Shown: positions 17,290 through 25,837, numbered from the stretch's first letter. The stretch: 64,000 bases of DNA from Pseudomonas sp. MAG733B (GCF_036884845.1 NZ_CP145732.1:4526001-4590000); one strand, 5' to 3'. Numbers and translations are program-made. Notes: a model not told the origin generated them from the letters alone.

Positions 17290-18720
17290 TCAATAAGCTT
17301 GAGCGTCGACAGCGCGCCATTTGCGGCCATTGAAACGTTGCTTCATTTGCTGCTCAATTTCTTCCAGGGTCAGGCCCTTGGTTTCCGGCAACCACAACGT
17401 GCAGAAGATGATCGAGCCAATGTTCACCACGGCGAACAGGAAGAAGGTCATGCCGCCCAGCACGCTCAGCAACACCGGGAAGACGAAGGCAACGATGGCG
17501 TTGAAAATCCAGAACACGCTCACCGAAATGCCATTCATCAAACCGCGTGCATGGGTCGGGAACAGTTCCGACATCAGCAGCCAGTAAACCGGGCCGATGC
17601 ACATCTGCATGAAGAACAGGAACACCAGCACGCCGGACAGTGCCAGGTAGCTTTGCAGCAGCGAGTGCGGCATGAAGTTGAGCACCACACCGAGGAAGAT
17701 CTGCGCCAGTACGACGACCGTCAGCCCCAGCAACAACATCGAGCGACGGCCCATGCGGTTGATCACCCACATGCCAATCAACGTGGCGATCACCGAGACC
17801 ACACCATTGCCGATGGTCGCGATAAGGGCGGCGTTGATGCCCATGCCGGTCTCTTTGAGAATCATCGGCGTGTAGTACATGAACGCGTTGACGCCGGTGA
17901 ACTGGATGACGAAGCCAAGACCGATACCAATGGCGAGCAGCTTGAGCAGCCAGGGTTCGTTGAGCGTGGCGAGCACACTGGTCTGGCGCGCTTCGACTTT
18001 GCACTGGGAGATGATTTCCTTCAGCTCGCGGTCCGCTTCATGCTGCGTATCACGGATGCCGGCTAGTACTGTCTTGGCTTCTGCAACGCGGCCTTTGCTG
18101 ACCAGCCAGCGCGGCGAGGTGGGGACGAAATGCATGCCGACATAAAGCAGCGCCGCCGGGATCAAGGCGATGGCCAGCATGTAGCGCCAGATCGTCGGGC
18201 TGTCGAACAGGTGCGCCAACCCGGCACTGGCGACGTAAGCCAGGCATTGCCCTGAAACAATCATCAGTTCGCTCTGGCACACCAGTCGGCCGCGATGTTT
18301 GGGGGCTGCCAGTTCTGCAATCAATACGGGAACGGTGGAAGATGCACCGCCAACGGCGATGCCGAGAATGAAACGCGTAACGACCATGGACCACATATCC
18401 GGCGCCAGCGCGGTACCCAGGGCGCCCAATGCAAACAGCAGGGCCAGCGCCTTGAGCACGCCGAGACGACCATAACGGTCGGACAGTTGCCCGGCGAACA
18501 GCGCACCTACGGCGCCGCCAAAGATCAACGAGGACGCGACCAGACCTTCCGAGACCGGGGTCAGACCGAGGCCGCCCTGGCTGGCATCCAGTGACATGAA
18601 GGGCAGCGCTCCGGAAATGACACCTGTGTCATACCCGAATCCCAATGACCCCATGGTAGTGATGGCTGCAATTCGCCAGAGAATCTTCGACGAAGCACCG
18701 ACAGTTTGACTGTTAGACAT
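17290..18720 (-). CDS. MFS sugar porter, inositol/xylose transporter-like
   Basis: A 476-residue, twelve-span transporter of the sugar porter family. Diagnostic motifs are GFGYDTGVISGALPFM in helix 1, SDRYGRLGVLK in loop 2-3, PTSPRWLVSKGR after helix 6, and a terminal PETKGLTLEEIE. This is the IolT/XylE/GalP architecture, a proton-sugar or proton-cyclitol symporter. The ATG at 18720 follows AAAGG. It is the first gene of the minus-strand operon, behind the LysR gene, and imports the same class of compound as the ABC system. Two importers of different type in one operon suggest high- and low-affinity uptake. Confidence 0.9.
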   Translation of the reverse strand: MSNSQTVGASSKILWRIAAITTMGSLGFGYDTGVISGALPFMSLDASQGGLGLTPVSEGLVASSLIFGGAVGALFAGQLSDRYGRLGVLKALALLFALGALGTALAPDMWSMVVTRFILGIAVGGASSTVPVLIAELAAPKHRGRLVCQSELMIVSGQCLAYVASAGLAHLFDSPTIWRYMLAIALIPAALLYVGMHFVPTSPRWLVSKGRVAEAKTVLAGIRDTQHEADRELKEIISQCKVEARQTSVLATLNEPWLLKLLAIGIGLGFVIQFTGVNAFMYYTPMILKETGMGINAALIATIGNGVVSVIATLIGMWVINRMGRRSMLLLGLTVVVLAQIFLGVVLNFMPHSLLQSYLALSGVLVFLFFMQMCIGPVYWLLMSELFPTHARGLMNGISVSVFWIFNAIVAFVFPVLLSVLGGMTFFLFAVVNIGSIIFCTLWLPETKGLTLEEIEQQMKQRFNGRKWRAVDAQAY

Positions 18721-18811
18721 GAGGTCAACCTTTATTGAAGTTATGTGTGCTCTCAGTGGAATCGAGACTACTGCCATTGAATCGGAAAACAAACGCCCTA
18801 ACGGCAAATGT

Positions 18812-18832
18812 GTTTTCCACTAGATGGAAAAC
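18812..18832. promoter_or_regulatory. Candidate operator of the catabolic operon
   Basis: GTTTTCCA-CTAGA-TGGAAAAC is a perfect 8-5-8 inverted repeat located 92 bases before the MFS start codon. It is placed well for control of the long minus-strand operon. The LysR protein at 18896 is the nearest candidate binder, but a LacI-type regulator encoded elsewhere cannot be excluded. Confidence 0.5.
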
Positions 18833-18849
18833 TGAGAATTCCGGCAGTT

Positions 18850-18871
18850 AAGTCGCGCGAACGCGCGACTT
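18850..18871. terminator. GC-rich hairpin after the LysR gene
   Basis: AAGTCGCGCG-AA-CGCGCGACTT is a perfect palindrome 25 bases beyond the stop of the minus-strand LysR gene. It could end the regulator transcript before the operon promoter. No T-run follows, so it would be an imperfect intrinsic terminator. Confidence 0.4.
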
Positions 18872-18895
18872 GGGGGGATGGAGCGGAACGCAGTA

Positions 18896-19810
18896 TCAGC
18901 GCGTCCAGAAGCGCTCATATTCATGCTCGGCAAAGTCCGCGAGCAGAAAATCGATGAACACGCGCAGCTTGGTAGGCATGTAGCGTCGGCTCTGGAACGC
19001 CATGTTGATCGTCAATCGCGGCAGGTCCCAGTCATCCAGAACCGGGATCAGGCGCCCCGCCACCAGATCGGCGTTTATGATGTACTTGGGCTGCACCAGG
19101 ATGCCGCCACCGGCCAGGGCCGCTGCCCGGACGATCTGCCCATCGTTGGTTTCCAGCATGGGTTCGACCTTGATCGCGACCTCTTCGTCGTCTTTGGTGA
19201 AACGCATGACCCGGGGCTGGTTGGCATGGCTGTAGATCAGTACGTCATGTTTAGCCAGATCTTCGATGGTCTTCGGCGTGCCCATGCGTTGCAGGTAACC
19301 CGGTGAAGCGGCCAGCACCCTGCGCGTTTCGGCCAGGCGGCGAATGGTGATGTTGGAGTCAGGCTCGTATTCCTTGGTCCTGATCGCCAGGTCTATTTCG
19401 CTGTCGATGATGTCGAAATAGCGATTCTCGCCCAGGAGCTTGACGTTGATGTGCGGGTATTTCTTGCGAAACGCCGGTATCAGCGGCGCGATATGCAGCA
19501 TGCAAAACGAAATGGACGAGGTGATCGTCAAGGTGCCGACCGGCTGTACCAGTGATTCGGTCAGCGAAGCCTCGGCTTCCTTCAACTCACCGAGCAGGCT
19601 TTTGCAACTGGTATAGAACTGATGACCGGAATGGGTCAGCGCAAGACGACGTGTATTACGATCGATCAACCGGACGTTGAGTCGTTGCTCCAGTGCTACC
19701 AGGTGTCGACTGGCGGCGGCGTTCGATAAGCCGAGCAGTTCTGCCGCCTTGCTCAAGGTACCCACTTCCGCCGTCGTGACGAAAAGCTCCAGTTCGGTTA
19801 ACCGATCCAT
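18896..19810 (-). CDS. LysR-type regulator of the hydroxyquinol/sugar clusters
   Basis: A 304-residue LysR regulator of the CrgA-like branch. N-terminal helix-turn-helix LSKAAELLGLSNAAASRHL; effector domain from about residue 90 (VGTLTITSSISF). It sits between the long minus-strand operon (MFS start 18720) and the divergent plus-strand genes starting at 19983, so it is placed to control both. Perfect inverted repeats lie on each side of it. The upstream sequence is AT-rich. The inducer is likely a pathway intermediate, which the sequence does not reveal. Confidence 0.87.
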   Translation of the reverse strand: MDRLTELELFVTTAEVGTLSKAAELLGLSNAAASRHLVALEQRLNVRLIDRNTRRLALTHSGHQFYTSCKSLLGELKEAEASLTESLVQPVGTLTITSSISFCMLHIAPLIPAFRKKYPHINVKLLGENRYFDIIDSEIDLAIRTKEYEPDSNITIRRLAETRRVLAASPGYLQRMGTPKTIEDLAKHDVLIYSHANQPRVMRFTKDDEEVAIKVEPMLETNDGQIVRAAALAGGGILVQPKYIINADLVAGRLIPVLDDWDLPRLTINMAFQSRRYMPTKLRVFIDFLLADFAEHEYERFWTR

Positions 19811-19830
19811 TGAGTGCTCCGCTTTTACTT

Positions 19831-19860
19831 TTTCATATATGAAATAAAGATTTTCTTTAT
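19831..19860. promoter_or_regulatory. Paired palindromes in divergent promoter
   Basis: TTTCATATATGAAA (19831-19844) is a 14-base perfect palindrome, directly abutting ATAAAGA-TTT-TCTTTAT (19844-19860), a 7-3-7 inverted repeat. They lie between the LysR start (19810) and the dioxygenase-like gene (19983), where a LysR tetramer would be expected to bind. Binder not proven. Confidence 0.45.
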
Positions 19861-19982
19861 CAGTCTTTTTTTGCGTTGTCCGGAACTATAACGTGCAGCG
19901 CTATAGCCTGAACAGAGCCGTTGGCGGCACACCCGCGACAGGCAGACAGGGCACAAAAAAACCAAAAAATCCCGGAGTCACG

Positions 19983-20816
19983 ATGCGTAATCTGGACGAA
20001 GCCTCCATCACTCAAGCCGTACTGGCGCGCAACAGTGGCACCACGGATGCGCGCCTTTGCGAAATCATGACCAGCCTCGTGCAACATCTGCACGCCTTTG
20101 CCCGCGACACCAAACTGACCGAACAGGAATGGCAGCGTGGCATGGACTTTCTCGCCCAAGCGGGCCAAATGAGTTCAGCGGATCGTCAGGAGTTCGTGTT
20201 GCTTTCCCATACTTTGGGGCTGTCGACACTGGTGCTGGCACAGAACGACAAGAACCCCAAGGGTTGCACCGAGCCGACAACCTTTGATGTGTTGCAGGCA
20301 AAGAACGCCAGAATCTTCGATCTGGGCGCTGACATCAGCGCGGGCCTTGCCGGGCCCAAGTGTCATGTGCGCGGCGTGATTCGCGATGTCAGAGGCAACG
20401 TCGTTCCAGGCGCCACCTTGCAGATCTGCATGGCCGGCGGCAGCGGTGCCGATAACTGCAACCAGGCGCTGATTCAAGCCGATCAGGCGGGTGAGTACCA
20501 TTTCTGGACCGTCGTGCCCGACTGTCAGCCCATCCTCGACGACGGTCCGGTTGGCCAGATGCTTGCGTCGCTCAACCGCCACCCATGGCGCCCCGCGCAC
20601 CTGCAATTCACCATCAGTGCTCCCGGTTATCAACGCCTGACCACCCAGGTATTTCGTGAAGGCGACCCGTATCTGGATTCCGATGCGGTATTCGGCGTGC
20701 GCTCTTCATTAATTACCGAGTGGACTGCCCACGAACCCGGGCTGACTCCCGACGGCACATTCAGCAGCGATGCCTTCCATACCCTCGCCTTCGATTTTGT
20801 CCTGACCAAACATTGA
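19983..20816 (+). CDS. Dioxygenase-fold protein lacking iron ligands
   Basis: A 277-residue protein clearly homologous to the hydroxyquinol dioxygenase at 16314 (shared MTSLVQHLHAFA-type helices, DDGPVGQMLASLNRHP, AVFGVRSSLI, FDFVLTKH). Aligning the two, ligand Y168 becomes D157, Y203 becomes Q182 and H229 becomes Q208; only H227 (here H206) is kept. About ten residues after the first ligand are also missing. Normal iron(III) chemistry is therefore unlikely. The reading frame is intact, and GGAG precedes the ATG at 19983, so it seems expressed. It heads an operon with an NTF2-like protein and maleylacetate reductase. Role unknown: binding protein, partner subunit or new enzyme. Confidence 0.85.
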   Translation: MRNLDEASITQAVLARNSGTTDARLCEIMTSLVQHLHAFARDTKLTEQEWQRGMDFLAQAGQMSSADRQEFVLLSHTLGLSTLVLAQNDKNPKGCTEPTTFDVLQAKNARIFDLGADISAGLAGPKCHVRGVIRDVRGNVVPGATLQICMAGGSGADNCNQALIQADQAGEYHFWTVVPDCQPILDDGPVGQMLASLNRHPWRPAHLQFTISAPGYQRLTTQVFREGDPYLDSDAVFGVRSSLITEWTAHEPGLTPDGTFSSDAFHTLAFDFVLTKH

Positions 20817-20835
20817 ATCGCACAGCGAGGAAATC

Positions 20836-21231
20836 ATGCTCGACGAACCTTCCATTACCGCGGTCATCAGTGCACTTGAAGAAGAACGTTACCTGGCCAT
20901 GCGCCAAGGTGACTTGCAAACCTTCGAACGCCTGTCTCATCCCGAGTTGATCTATATCCACTCCAATGGGGTCAAGGACAGTCTGGACAGCTACCTGAAC
21001 AAATGCCGCGAAGGCCTCTACGTTTATCACCGCATTGATTATCGGCTTGAGGAAGTTCGCTTGTCAGGGAATACCGCCCTCGCCTTCGGAAAAATGTCAG
21101 CCGACATCACGTCCCACGGCATCGACAAAACCATTCACAACCGCACGCTGACGGTCTGGCTCAAGACCGGCCTGCAATGGCAATTGTTCGCCTATCAACC
21201 CACGCCTATGGCAAAGCCTTCAGCGCTCTAA
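20836..21231 (+). CDS. NTF2-like/SnoaL-type (DUF4440) protein
   Basis: A 131-residue cone-shaped NTF2-like protein of the DUF4440 kind. The helix EEERYLAMRQGDLQTFERL and following LSHPELIYIHSNG and KDSLDSYLN are family hallmarks; the end LQWQLFAYQPTP is the final strand. Such proteins act as small isomerases, cyclases or dehydratases, or just bind ligands. It lies 19 bases after the dioxygenase-like gene and 21 before the maleylacetate reductase gene, so all three are probably one transcript. It might handle an unstable ring or keto intermediate of the pathway (inference). Confidence 0.82.
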   Translation: MLDEPSITAVISALEEERYLAMRQGDLQTFERLSHPELIYIHSNGVKDSLDSYLNKCREGLYVYHRIDYRLEEVRLSGNTALAFGKMSADITSHGIDKTIHNRTLTVWLKTGLQWQLFAYQPTPMAKPSAL

Positions 21232-21252
21232 CCGCCCCCGGAGAATCGCCCC

Positions 21253-22320
21253 ATGTCCACCCTACCCTTCATCTATAACGGTCAGCCGTCGCGCGTCATT
21301 TTCGGCAAGGGCTCGCTGCAACAACTGGAAGCGGAAATCGATCGGTTGGGCGCCAAACGGGCACTGGTGCTCTGCACCCCGGAACAACGCTCCCAGGCTG
21401 AGCACATCGCGCATTTGCTGGGCAATCGCGCCGCCGATATTTTCGACAAGGCCGTCATGCATGTGCCCATCGAAACCGCCCGGCAAGCCCGTGAAGTGGC
21501 GAACAAACTGGGCGCCGATTGTGCCATCGCCATCGGCGGTGGTTCGACCACTGGCCTGGGCAAGGCGATTGCCATGGACTCGGGCCTGCCGATCCTGGCA
21601 ATTCCCACCACCTACGCTGGTTCCGAAATGACACCTGTTTACGGTCTGACCGAAAACGGTCTCAAACGCACCGGCAAGGACCCGCGCGTCCTGCCAAAAA
21701 CCGTGATCTACGACCCTGAGCTCAGCGTCAGCCTGCCCCTGGACATGTCCATCACCAGCGGCATGAACGCCATCGCTCACGCGGCCGAAGGCCTGTATGC
21801 CCAGGATGGCAACCCGGTGATGTCGCTGATGGCCGAAGAAGGGATTCGCGCTCTGGCCGAAGGCATGAAAAAGATCAGCCAAAACCCGGCTGATCTCGAC
21901 GCGCGTGGTGATTGCCTCTACGGCGCCTGGCTATGTGGCACGGTATTGGGCAACGTCGGTATGGCACTGCATCACAAGCTATGCCACACCCTGGGCGGCA
22001 GCTTCAATCTGCCCCATGCACAAACCCACACCATCGTGCTGCCCCACGCCATTGCGTACAACCAGCCTGCCGCGCCTGCATTGTCACGCATCAATCGAGC
22101 ACTGGGCGTCGACGATTGCAGCCCCGCCGCCGCATTGTTCGATCTTTCCAGCTCCTTGGGCGCACCGACCCGACTCAAGGATCTTGGCCTGACCGAGGCG
22201 GATCTGGATCGCGCCACCGACATCGCTTTGTCCAACCCATACTGGAACCCGAGACCCATCGATGCGCAGGCAATCCGCCAGTTGCTTCAGGACGCCTATG
22301 ACGGCGTTCGTCCACAGTAG
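21253..22320 (+). CDS. Maleylacetate reductase
   Basis: A 355-residue iron-type alcohol dehydrogenase of the maleylacetate reductase group, which reduces maleylacetate to 3-oxoadipate with NAD(P)H. The nucleotide site GGGSTTGLGKAIA (about residue 95), IPTTYAGSEMTPVYG and the C-terminal HHKLCHTLGGSFNLPHA metal/substrate region are all typical. Maleylacetate is what hydroxyquinol 1,2-dioxygenase makes, so this enzyme closes the pathway begun at 16314 on the other strand. It is the last gene of a three-gene operon and ends before a hairpin. Confidence 0.9.
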   Translation: MSTLPFIYNGQPSRVIFGKGSLQQLEAEIDRLGAKRALVLCTPEQRSQAEHIAHLLGNRAADIFDKAVMHVPIETARQAREVANKLGADCAIAIGGGSTTGLGKAIAMDSGLPILAIPTTYAGSEMTPVYGLTENGLKRTGKDPRVLPKTVIYDPELSVSLPLDMSITSGMNAIAHAAEGLYAQDGNPVMSLMAEEGIRALAEGMKKISQNPADLDARGDCLYGAWLCGTVLGNVGMALHHKLCHTLGGSFNLPHAQTHTIVLPHAIAYNQPAAPALSRINRALGVDDCSPAAALFDLSSSLGAPTRLKDLGLTEADLDRATDIALSNPYWNPRPIDAQAIRQLLQDAYDGVRPQ

Positions 22321-22347
22321 ACCGAATTAGTAAGACAAAGTCAGATC

Positions 22348-22364
22348 GAGTGCTTTGTGCACTC
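22348..22364 (+). terminator. Candidate terminator after maleylacetate reductase
   Basis: GAGTGC-TTTGT-GCACTC, 28 bases after the stop, followed by GGTTTG. Stem of six with a weak T-rich tail. The rest of the 22321-22843 gap shows only repeat-like debris (an AATCGGCCAAAAGC stretch at 22507-22520) and the palindrome at 22785. Confidence 0.4.
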
Positions 22365-22784
22365 GGTTTGCACTCAAACGGACATCCCTCGATAGCTTGC
22401 CAAGGATCACCCACCAAAATGTAGCTGATGGAAAAGCGTCCTTCTGAGTCGGATCATCACAAACGACGCTCTACCGTGTCTTAAAGCGCCCACTATGAAA
22501 GGCCGCAATCGGCCAAAAGCAGACAGTCGAAAATGTCTGGGTGTCGCTTTAGCTATGCCCGCATATGAACTGCCTGGCAATACCTGGAAAGCGGTTGACA
22601 TCTCAGCGGCGCTATTTGAATTGCCGCTTATACTCACCGAGCAGCCTGGGTTTGCCATCCATGTCGAATTCTCCTCGAACAGTGTCGCGTTCGGAGTGAC
22701 ATCTTCGGGCAAGACAAGGATTCACAGGAAGACTATGCGCGCGATGAGTCATCAGGTCGCGAACACCGCGCCCCTTCACATCGC

Positions 22785-22799
22785 CTAACCAGTGGTTAG
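22785..22799. promoter_or_regulatory. Palindrome upstream of DUF1254 gene
   Basis: CTAACC-AGT-GGTTAG is a perfect 6-3-6 inverted repeat 45 bases before the DUF1254 start at 22844. It is a good candidate operator, for example for a TetR-type regulator, but none is encoded next to it. Confidence 0.4.
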
Positions 22800-22843
22800 T
22801 TGATCGACACACTATCCGATTCAAGGAATGGAGAAGCAGGTTT

Positions 22844-24262
22844 ATGAAAAGCCCACTACCGAGAGCCGTTGGCTGTGCGATGTTATGGCTCGCCTCTTTT
22901 ACATCCACCCTCACCCACGCAACGGACATCACTCCCGCCGAAACGAAAACCATCGCCGAGGAAGGCTACATTTACGGTCTGCCCATCGTGATGAACTACG
23001 CGATCATGTATGACTACGCGGTGGACAAGAACTCCAGCCAGTTCAAGGCGCCGTTCAACCAGATCCATAGCCTGCATCACGTCGCTACCTACCAGGACAC
23101 GGCCATCATCTCGCCGAACAGCGACACTCCCTATTCCCTGATGTTCATGGACGTGCGAAGCGAGCCAGTCGTGCTCTCGGTGCCGGCGGTAGAGAAACCG
23201 CGCTACTACTCGGTGCAACTCATCGACGGCAATACTTACAACTTCGGTTACATCGGTAACCGTACCACCGGCAATGAAGCCGGCGATTACATGGTGGTCG
23301 GCCCCGAATGGAAAGGCGCGACTCCGCCGGGTATCAAGAAGGTGTTTCATTCCCGTACGCAACTGCCCTTCGCGATTTATCGAACCCAGCTGTTCAATCC
23401 AACTGATATGTCGAACGTCGAAAAGATCCAATCCGGCTACAAAGCACAACCGCTTTCCGCCTACCTCAAGCAACCCGCACCACCTGCCGCGCCGCCGATT
23501 GATTTCCCGAAGATCGACAAAGACCTGGTGAAGACTGACTTCTTCAAGTACCTGAGCTTTGCCTTGCAGTTCGATCCCGCCGCACCGAATGAAGTGGCGA
23601 TCCGCGAGAGACTTGCCCGAATCGGGGTAGGGAAGGACTTTAACTTCCAGGCTCTATCGGCCGAGCAGAAGTCCGCCATCGTTCAGGGCATGCAGGCTGG
23701 GCATGCGAAGGTCGAGGATGGGATCAAGAATCTCGGCACGAAGATCAACGGCTGGAACATTGCCGGTGCCGGTGGCAACAGTGCCTTTTATAACGGTGAC
23801 TGGCTGAAGCGCGCTGCCGTCGCGCAAGCGGGCATCTACGCCAACGATGCCGATGAGGCCACGTATCCAATAACCAGTACCTTACCCGATGGCGAGCGAC
23901 TCGACGGCAGCAAGCACAACTACACGATCACCTTTCCTGCCGGGCAACTCCCGCCAGTCAATGCCTTCTGGTCGGTGACGATGTACGACGGCAAGTCGCA
24001 ACTGTTGATCAAGAATCCGATCAATCGCTACCTCATCAACGCGCCGATGCTACCCGATATGAAGAAGAACGCCGACGGCTCGCTGACGCTGTACATCCAG
24101 AAGGATTCACCCGGCGCAGACAAGGAAAGCAACTGGCTGCCCGCACCAAATGATCTGATCTACATGGTGATGCGCCTGTATTGGCCGAAGACGGAAACAC
24201 CTTCCATCCTGCCTCCTGGCAAAGGGACATGGAGTCCACCGCAGATCGTCAAAGTTACATGA
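22844..24262 (+). CDS. Exported DUF1254/DUF1214 protein
   Basis: A 472-residue protein with a signal peptide (basic start, hydrophobic LPRAVGCAMLWLASFTS, cleavage near THA at about 26). The N-terminal half is DUF1254 (AEEGYIYGLPIVMNYAIMYDY, then SPNSDTPYSLMFMDVRSEPVVLSVP). The C-terminal half is DUF1214 (FPAGQLPPVNAFWSVTMYD, followed by LYIQKDSPG and NWLPAP). These proteins are abundant in pseudomonads, periplasmic and without a settled biochemical role. Stands alone with its own palindrome upstream. Another member of the family lies at 47449. Confidence 0.87.
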   Translation: MKSPLPRAVGCAMLWLASFTSTLTHATDITPAETKTIAEEGYIYGLPIVMNYAIMYDYAVDKNSSQFKAPFNQIHSLHHVATYQDTAIISPNSDTPYSLMFMDVRSEPVVLSVPAVEKPRYYSVQLIDGNTYNFGYIGNRTTGNEAGDYMVVGPEWKGATPPGIKKVFHSRTQLPFAIYRTQLFNPTDMSNVEKIQSGYKAQPLSAYLKQPAPPAAPPIDFPKIDKDLVKTDFFKYLSFALQFDPAAPNEVAIRERLARIGVGKDFNFQALSAEQKSAIVQGMQAGHAKVEDGIKNLGTKINGWNIAGAGGNSAFYNGDWLKRAAVAQAGIYANDADEATYPITSTLPDGERLDGSKHNYTITFPAGQLPPVNAFWSVTMYDGKSQLLIKNPINRYLINAPMLPDMKKNADGSLTLYIQKDSPGADKESNWLPAPNDLIYMVMRLYWPKTETPSILPPGKGTWSPPQIVKVT

Positions 24263-24435
24263 CGCGCTGACAACTGTATCCAGCGGACGGCCCTGGTGAG
24301 CCGCCGCTGGCCAGGGCATCAGATTTGTTACAGCCATTCAAAGACTGGCCAATAAGCGCACTGGGAGTCGGTGATAGCCAAGCTTCAAACCGCGTCGACT
24401 TCACCCCTAGGTTTCTTACGTTCGCGACCGTTTAA

Positions 24436-24490
24436 TGGGTCGCTTTCTGCCTCTCGCGATGGCAGAAAACGGCCAGGAGCGGCAGTGAAC
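24436..24490 (+). repeat. Dispersed intergenic repeat copy
   Basis: TGGGTCGCTTTCTGCC, CTCTCGCGAT, GGCAGAAAACGGCCAGGAGCGGCAGTGAAC: the same order of blocks as at 60712-60765. It lies in the 24263-24622 gap between convergent genes, which also holds nested GC-rich hairpins (CCAGCGG/CCGCTGG and GCCCTGG/CCAGGGC, 24280-24317) that probably end the DUF1254 transcript. No gene seen in the gap. Confidence 0.6.
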
Positions 24491-24622
24491 GAATCGTTGC
24501 GAGCAGCCCATCGACTGCTCAAGGTCGCGCGCTCGCTGGCGGACCTTTAACTAGGCGACGGGATCAGCTACGAACATTTGGCCGAGGGGCTGCAATATCG
24601 GCCGACAATGCTCCAGCCGGTG

Positions 24623-25837
24623 TCACCCCTTGGTCAGATCAACCAGCGGCGTCTGCCGCACCTCAGTCTCCCGCCCATCCTGAATCTCGCTCACCTGCTT
24701 CAAGGCCTTATCCACCGCCGCCGTATCCGCCAACAAGCTGTAGCTGATGCGGAACTGCTTGTGTTCCTTGGGCCCAATTGTCGGTACCAGGTTCAGTGGC
24801 CGCTGATAACGGCGGTTGTAGGAAAAACTTGTCCCCGGCTCCAGCCCCGTGACATAGCCCTGGCCTTGGGTATCGGTGTTTTTCCACAGGGAAAACACGG
24901 GCAGTGTCTGGGTATTGAAGCCGACCGAAACGCCCAGGCTGCCGGCCTTGTTATGCAACACGGTCAACGTATCGCCCTTGGCATCGGCATACGGCACCAC
25001 GTTGTAAACCGTTTCGTCGTAGTCCCTGGTCGGTGCGCGGTAGGTTTGCCAGTCGGGCAGATCGCCCTTGGCCTTGTCGTTGAACGGCGACACCTGTTTC
25101 ACCGGCGCGGCGAAACGAGCGCCCTGCTCCAGGAACGGGGTGCTGAAGTTGCTGTGATACAGCGCCTGGTATTCCTTCGGATAGTCGCCGTTGTTGGTCA
25201 GGGTGTCGTTGAGGGCGAAGACGACGCTGCCGGGTTCGGTGACCAGTTCGGTCGCGACCGAGAAGTCAACCTTCTTGAACGCCTGCTCTTTCAGTTCGCC
25301 GCGCAGGGTGATGGCGTACGGTGGTTTTTCATCGATATGCAGGGTGACGTTGTTCGCAGGAATGTTGGCGGCCCGACCGTGCAGGGTCAGCAGTTCGCCG
25401 TTGTCGACGCCGGGGTGGCCGACCCATTCGTATCCGCAGCGGGTGACCAGCTCATTGAAACCTTCCAACCAGCCCAGACCACCGCGGCCATTGAGTTCGA
25501 TGAAGGACGGATTGACCACTTCCTTGACCGGCGAATCCCAGCCCATGCGCACATTGCCGACCGAGGCCTGCAAGACGTTCATTCCGCGTGTCGGCACTAC
25601 CGAGAGTTTCATCGTGCCGTTATCGATGTCGACGATGCTGACGCCCTCCTGCCGACCGCCGTGCAAGGTGCGCAGGGTAACGCTGAAGGGTTTGTCGGTT
25701 TTTATTCCGAGTTGCTGGCTGGTGATCTGCCAGTTCTGGGCGGCCTTGTCGGTGTCGAGCAGAACGTAATCCCAGGCCATGGCGTGGGAGGCAGCGGACA
25801 GTGCGCTGAGGGCAACAAAAAGTTTGAGCGGGGTCAT
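24623..25837 (-). CDS. Exported DUF4432 (aldose 1-epimerase-fold) protein
   Basis: A 404-residue protein with a signal peptide (LKLFVALSALSAASHAMA, cut near residue 21), so periplasmic. The body is a galactose-mutarotase-like beta-sandwich of the DUF4432 kind: VPTRGMNVLQASVGNVRMGWDSP, then GWLEGFNELVTRCG, TLHGRAANIPA and LEPGTSFSYNRRY. Family members are predicted sugar epimerases or carbohydrate-binding proteins. The next upstream gene on the same strand, 263 bases away, is a true GalM with its own signal peptide, so the two may serve the same exported sugar-processing task. Substrate unknown. Confidence 0.83.
   Translation of the reverse strand: MTPLKLFVALSALSAASHAMAWDYVLLDTDKAAQNWQITSQQLGIKTDKPFSVTLRTLHGGRQEGVSIVDIDNGTMKLSVVPTRGMNVLQASVGNVRMGWDSPVKEVVNPSFIELNGRGGLGWLEGFNELVTRCGYEWVGHPGVDNGELLTLHGRAANIPANNVTLHIDEKPPYAITLRGELKEQAFKKVDFSVATELVTEPGSVVFALNDTLTNNGDYPKEYQALYHSNFSTPFLEQGARFAAPVKQVSPFNDKAKGDLPDWQTYRAPTRDYDETVYNVVPYADAKGDTLTVLHNKAGSLGVSVGFNTQTLPVFSLWKNTDTQGQGYVTGLEPGTSFSYNRRYQRPLNLVPTIGPKEHKQFRISYSLLADTAAVDKALKQVSEIQDGRETEVRQTPLVDLTKG

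Noticed and set aside
22495..22788. A 97-codon frame upstream of the DUF1254 gene
   Set aside because: Contains a repeat fragment, has no ribosome site and resembles no family.
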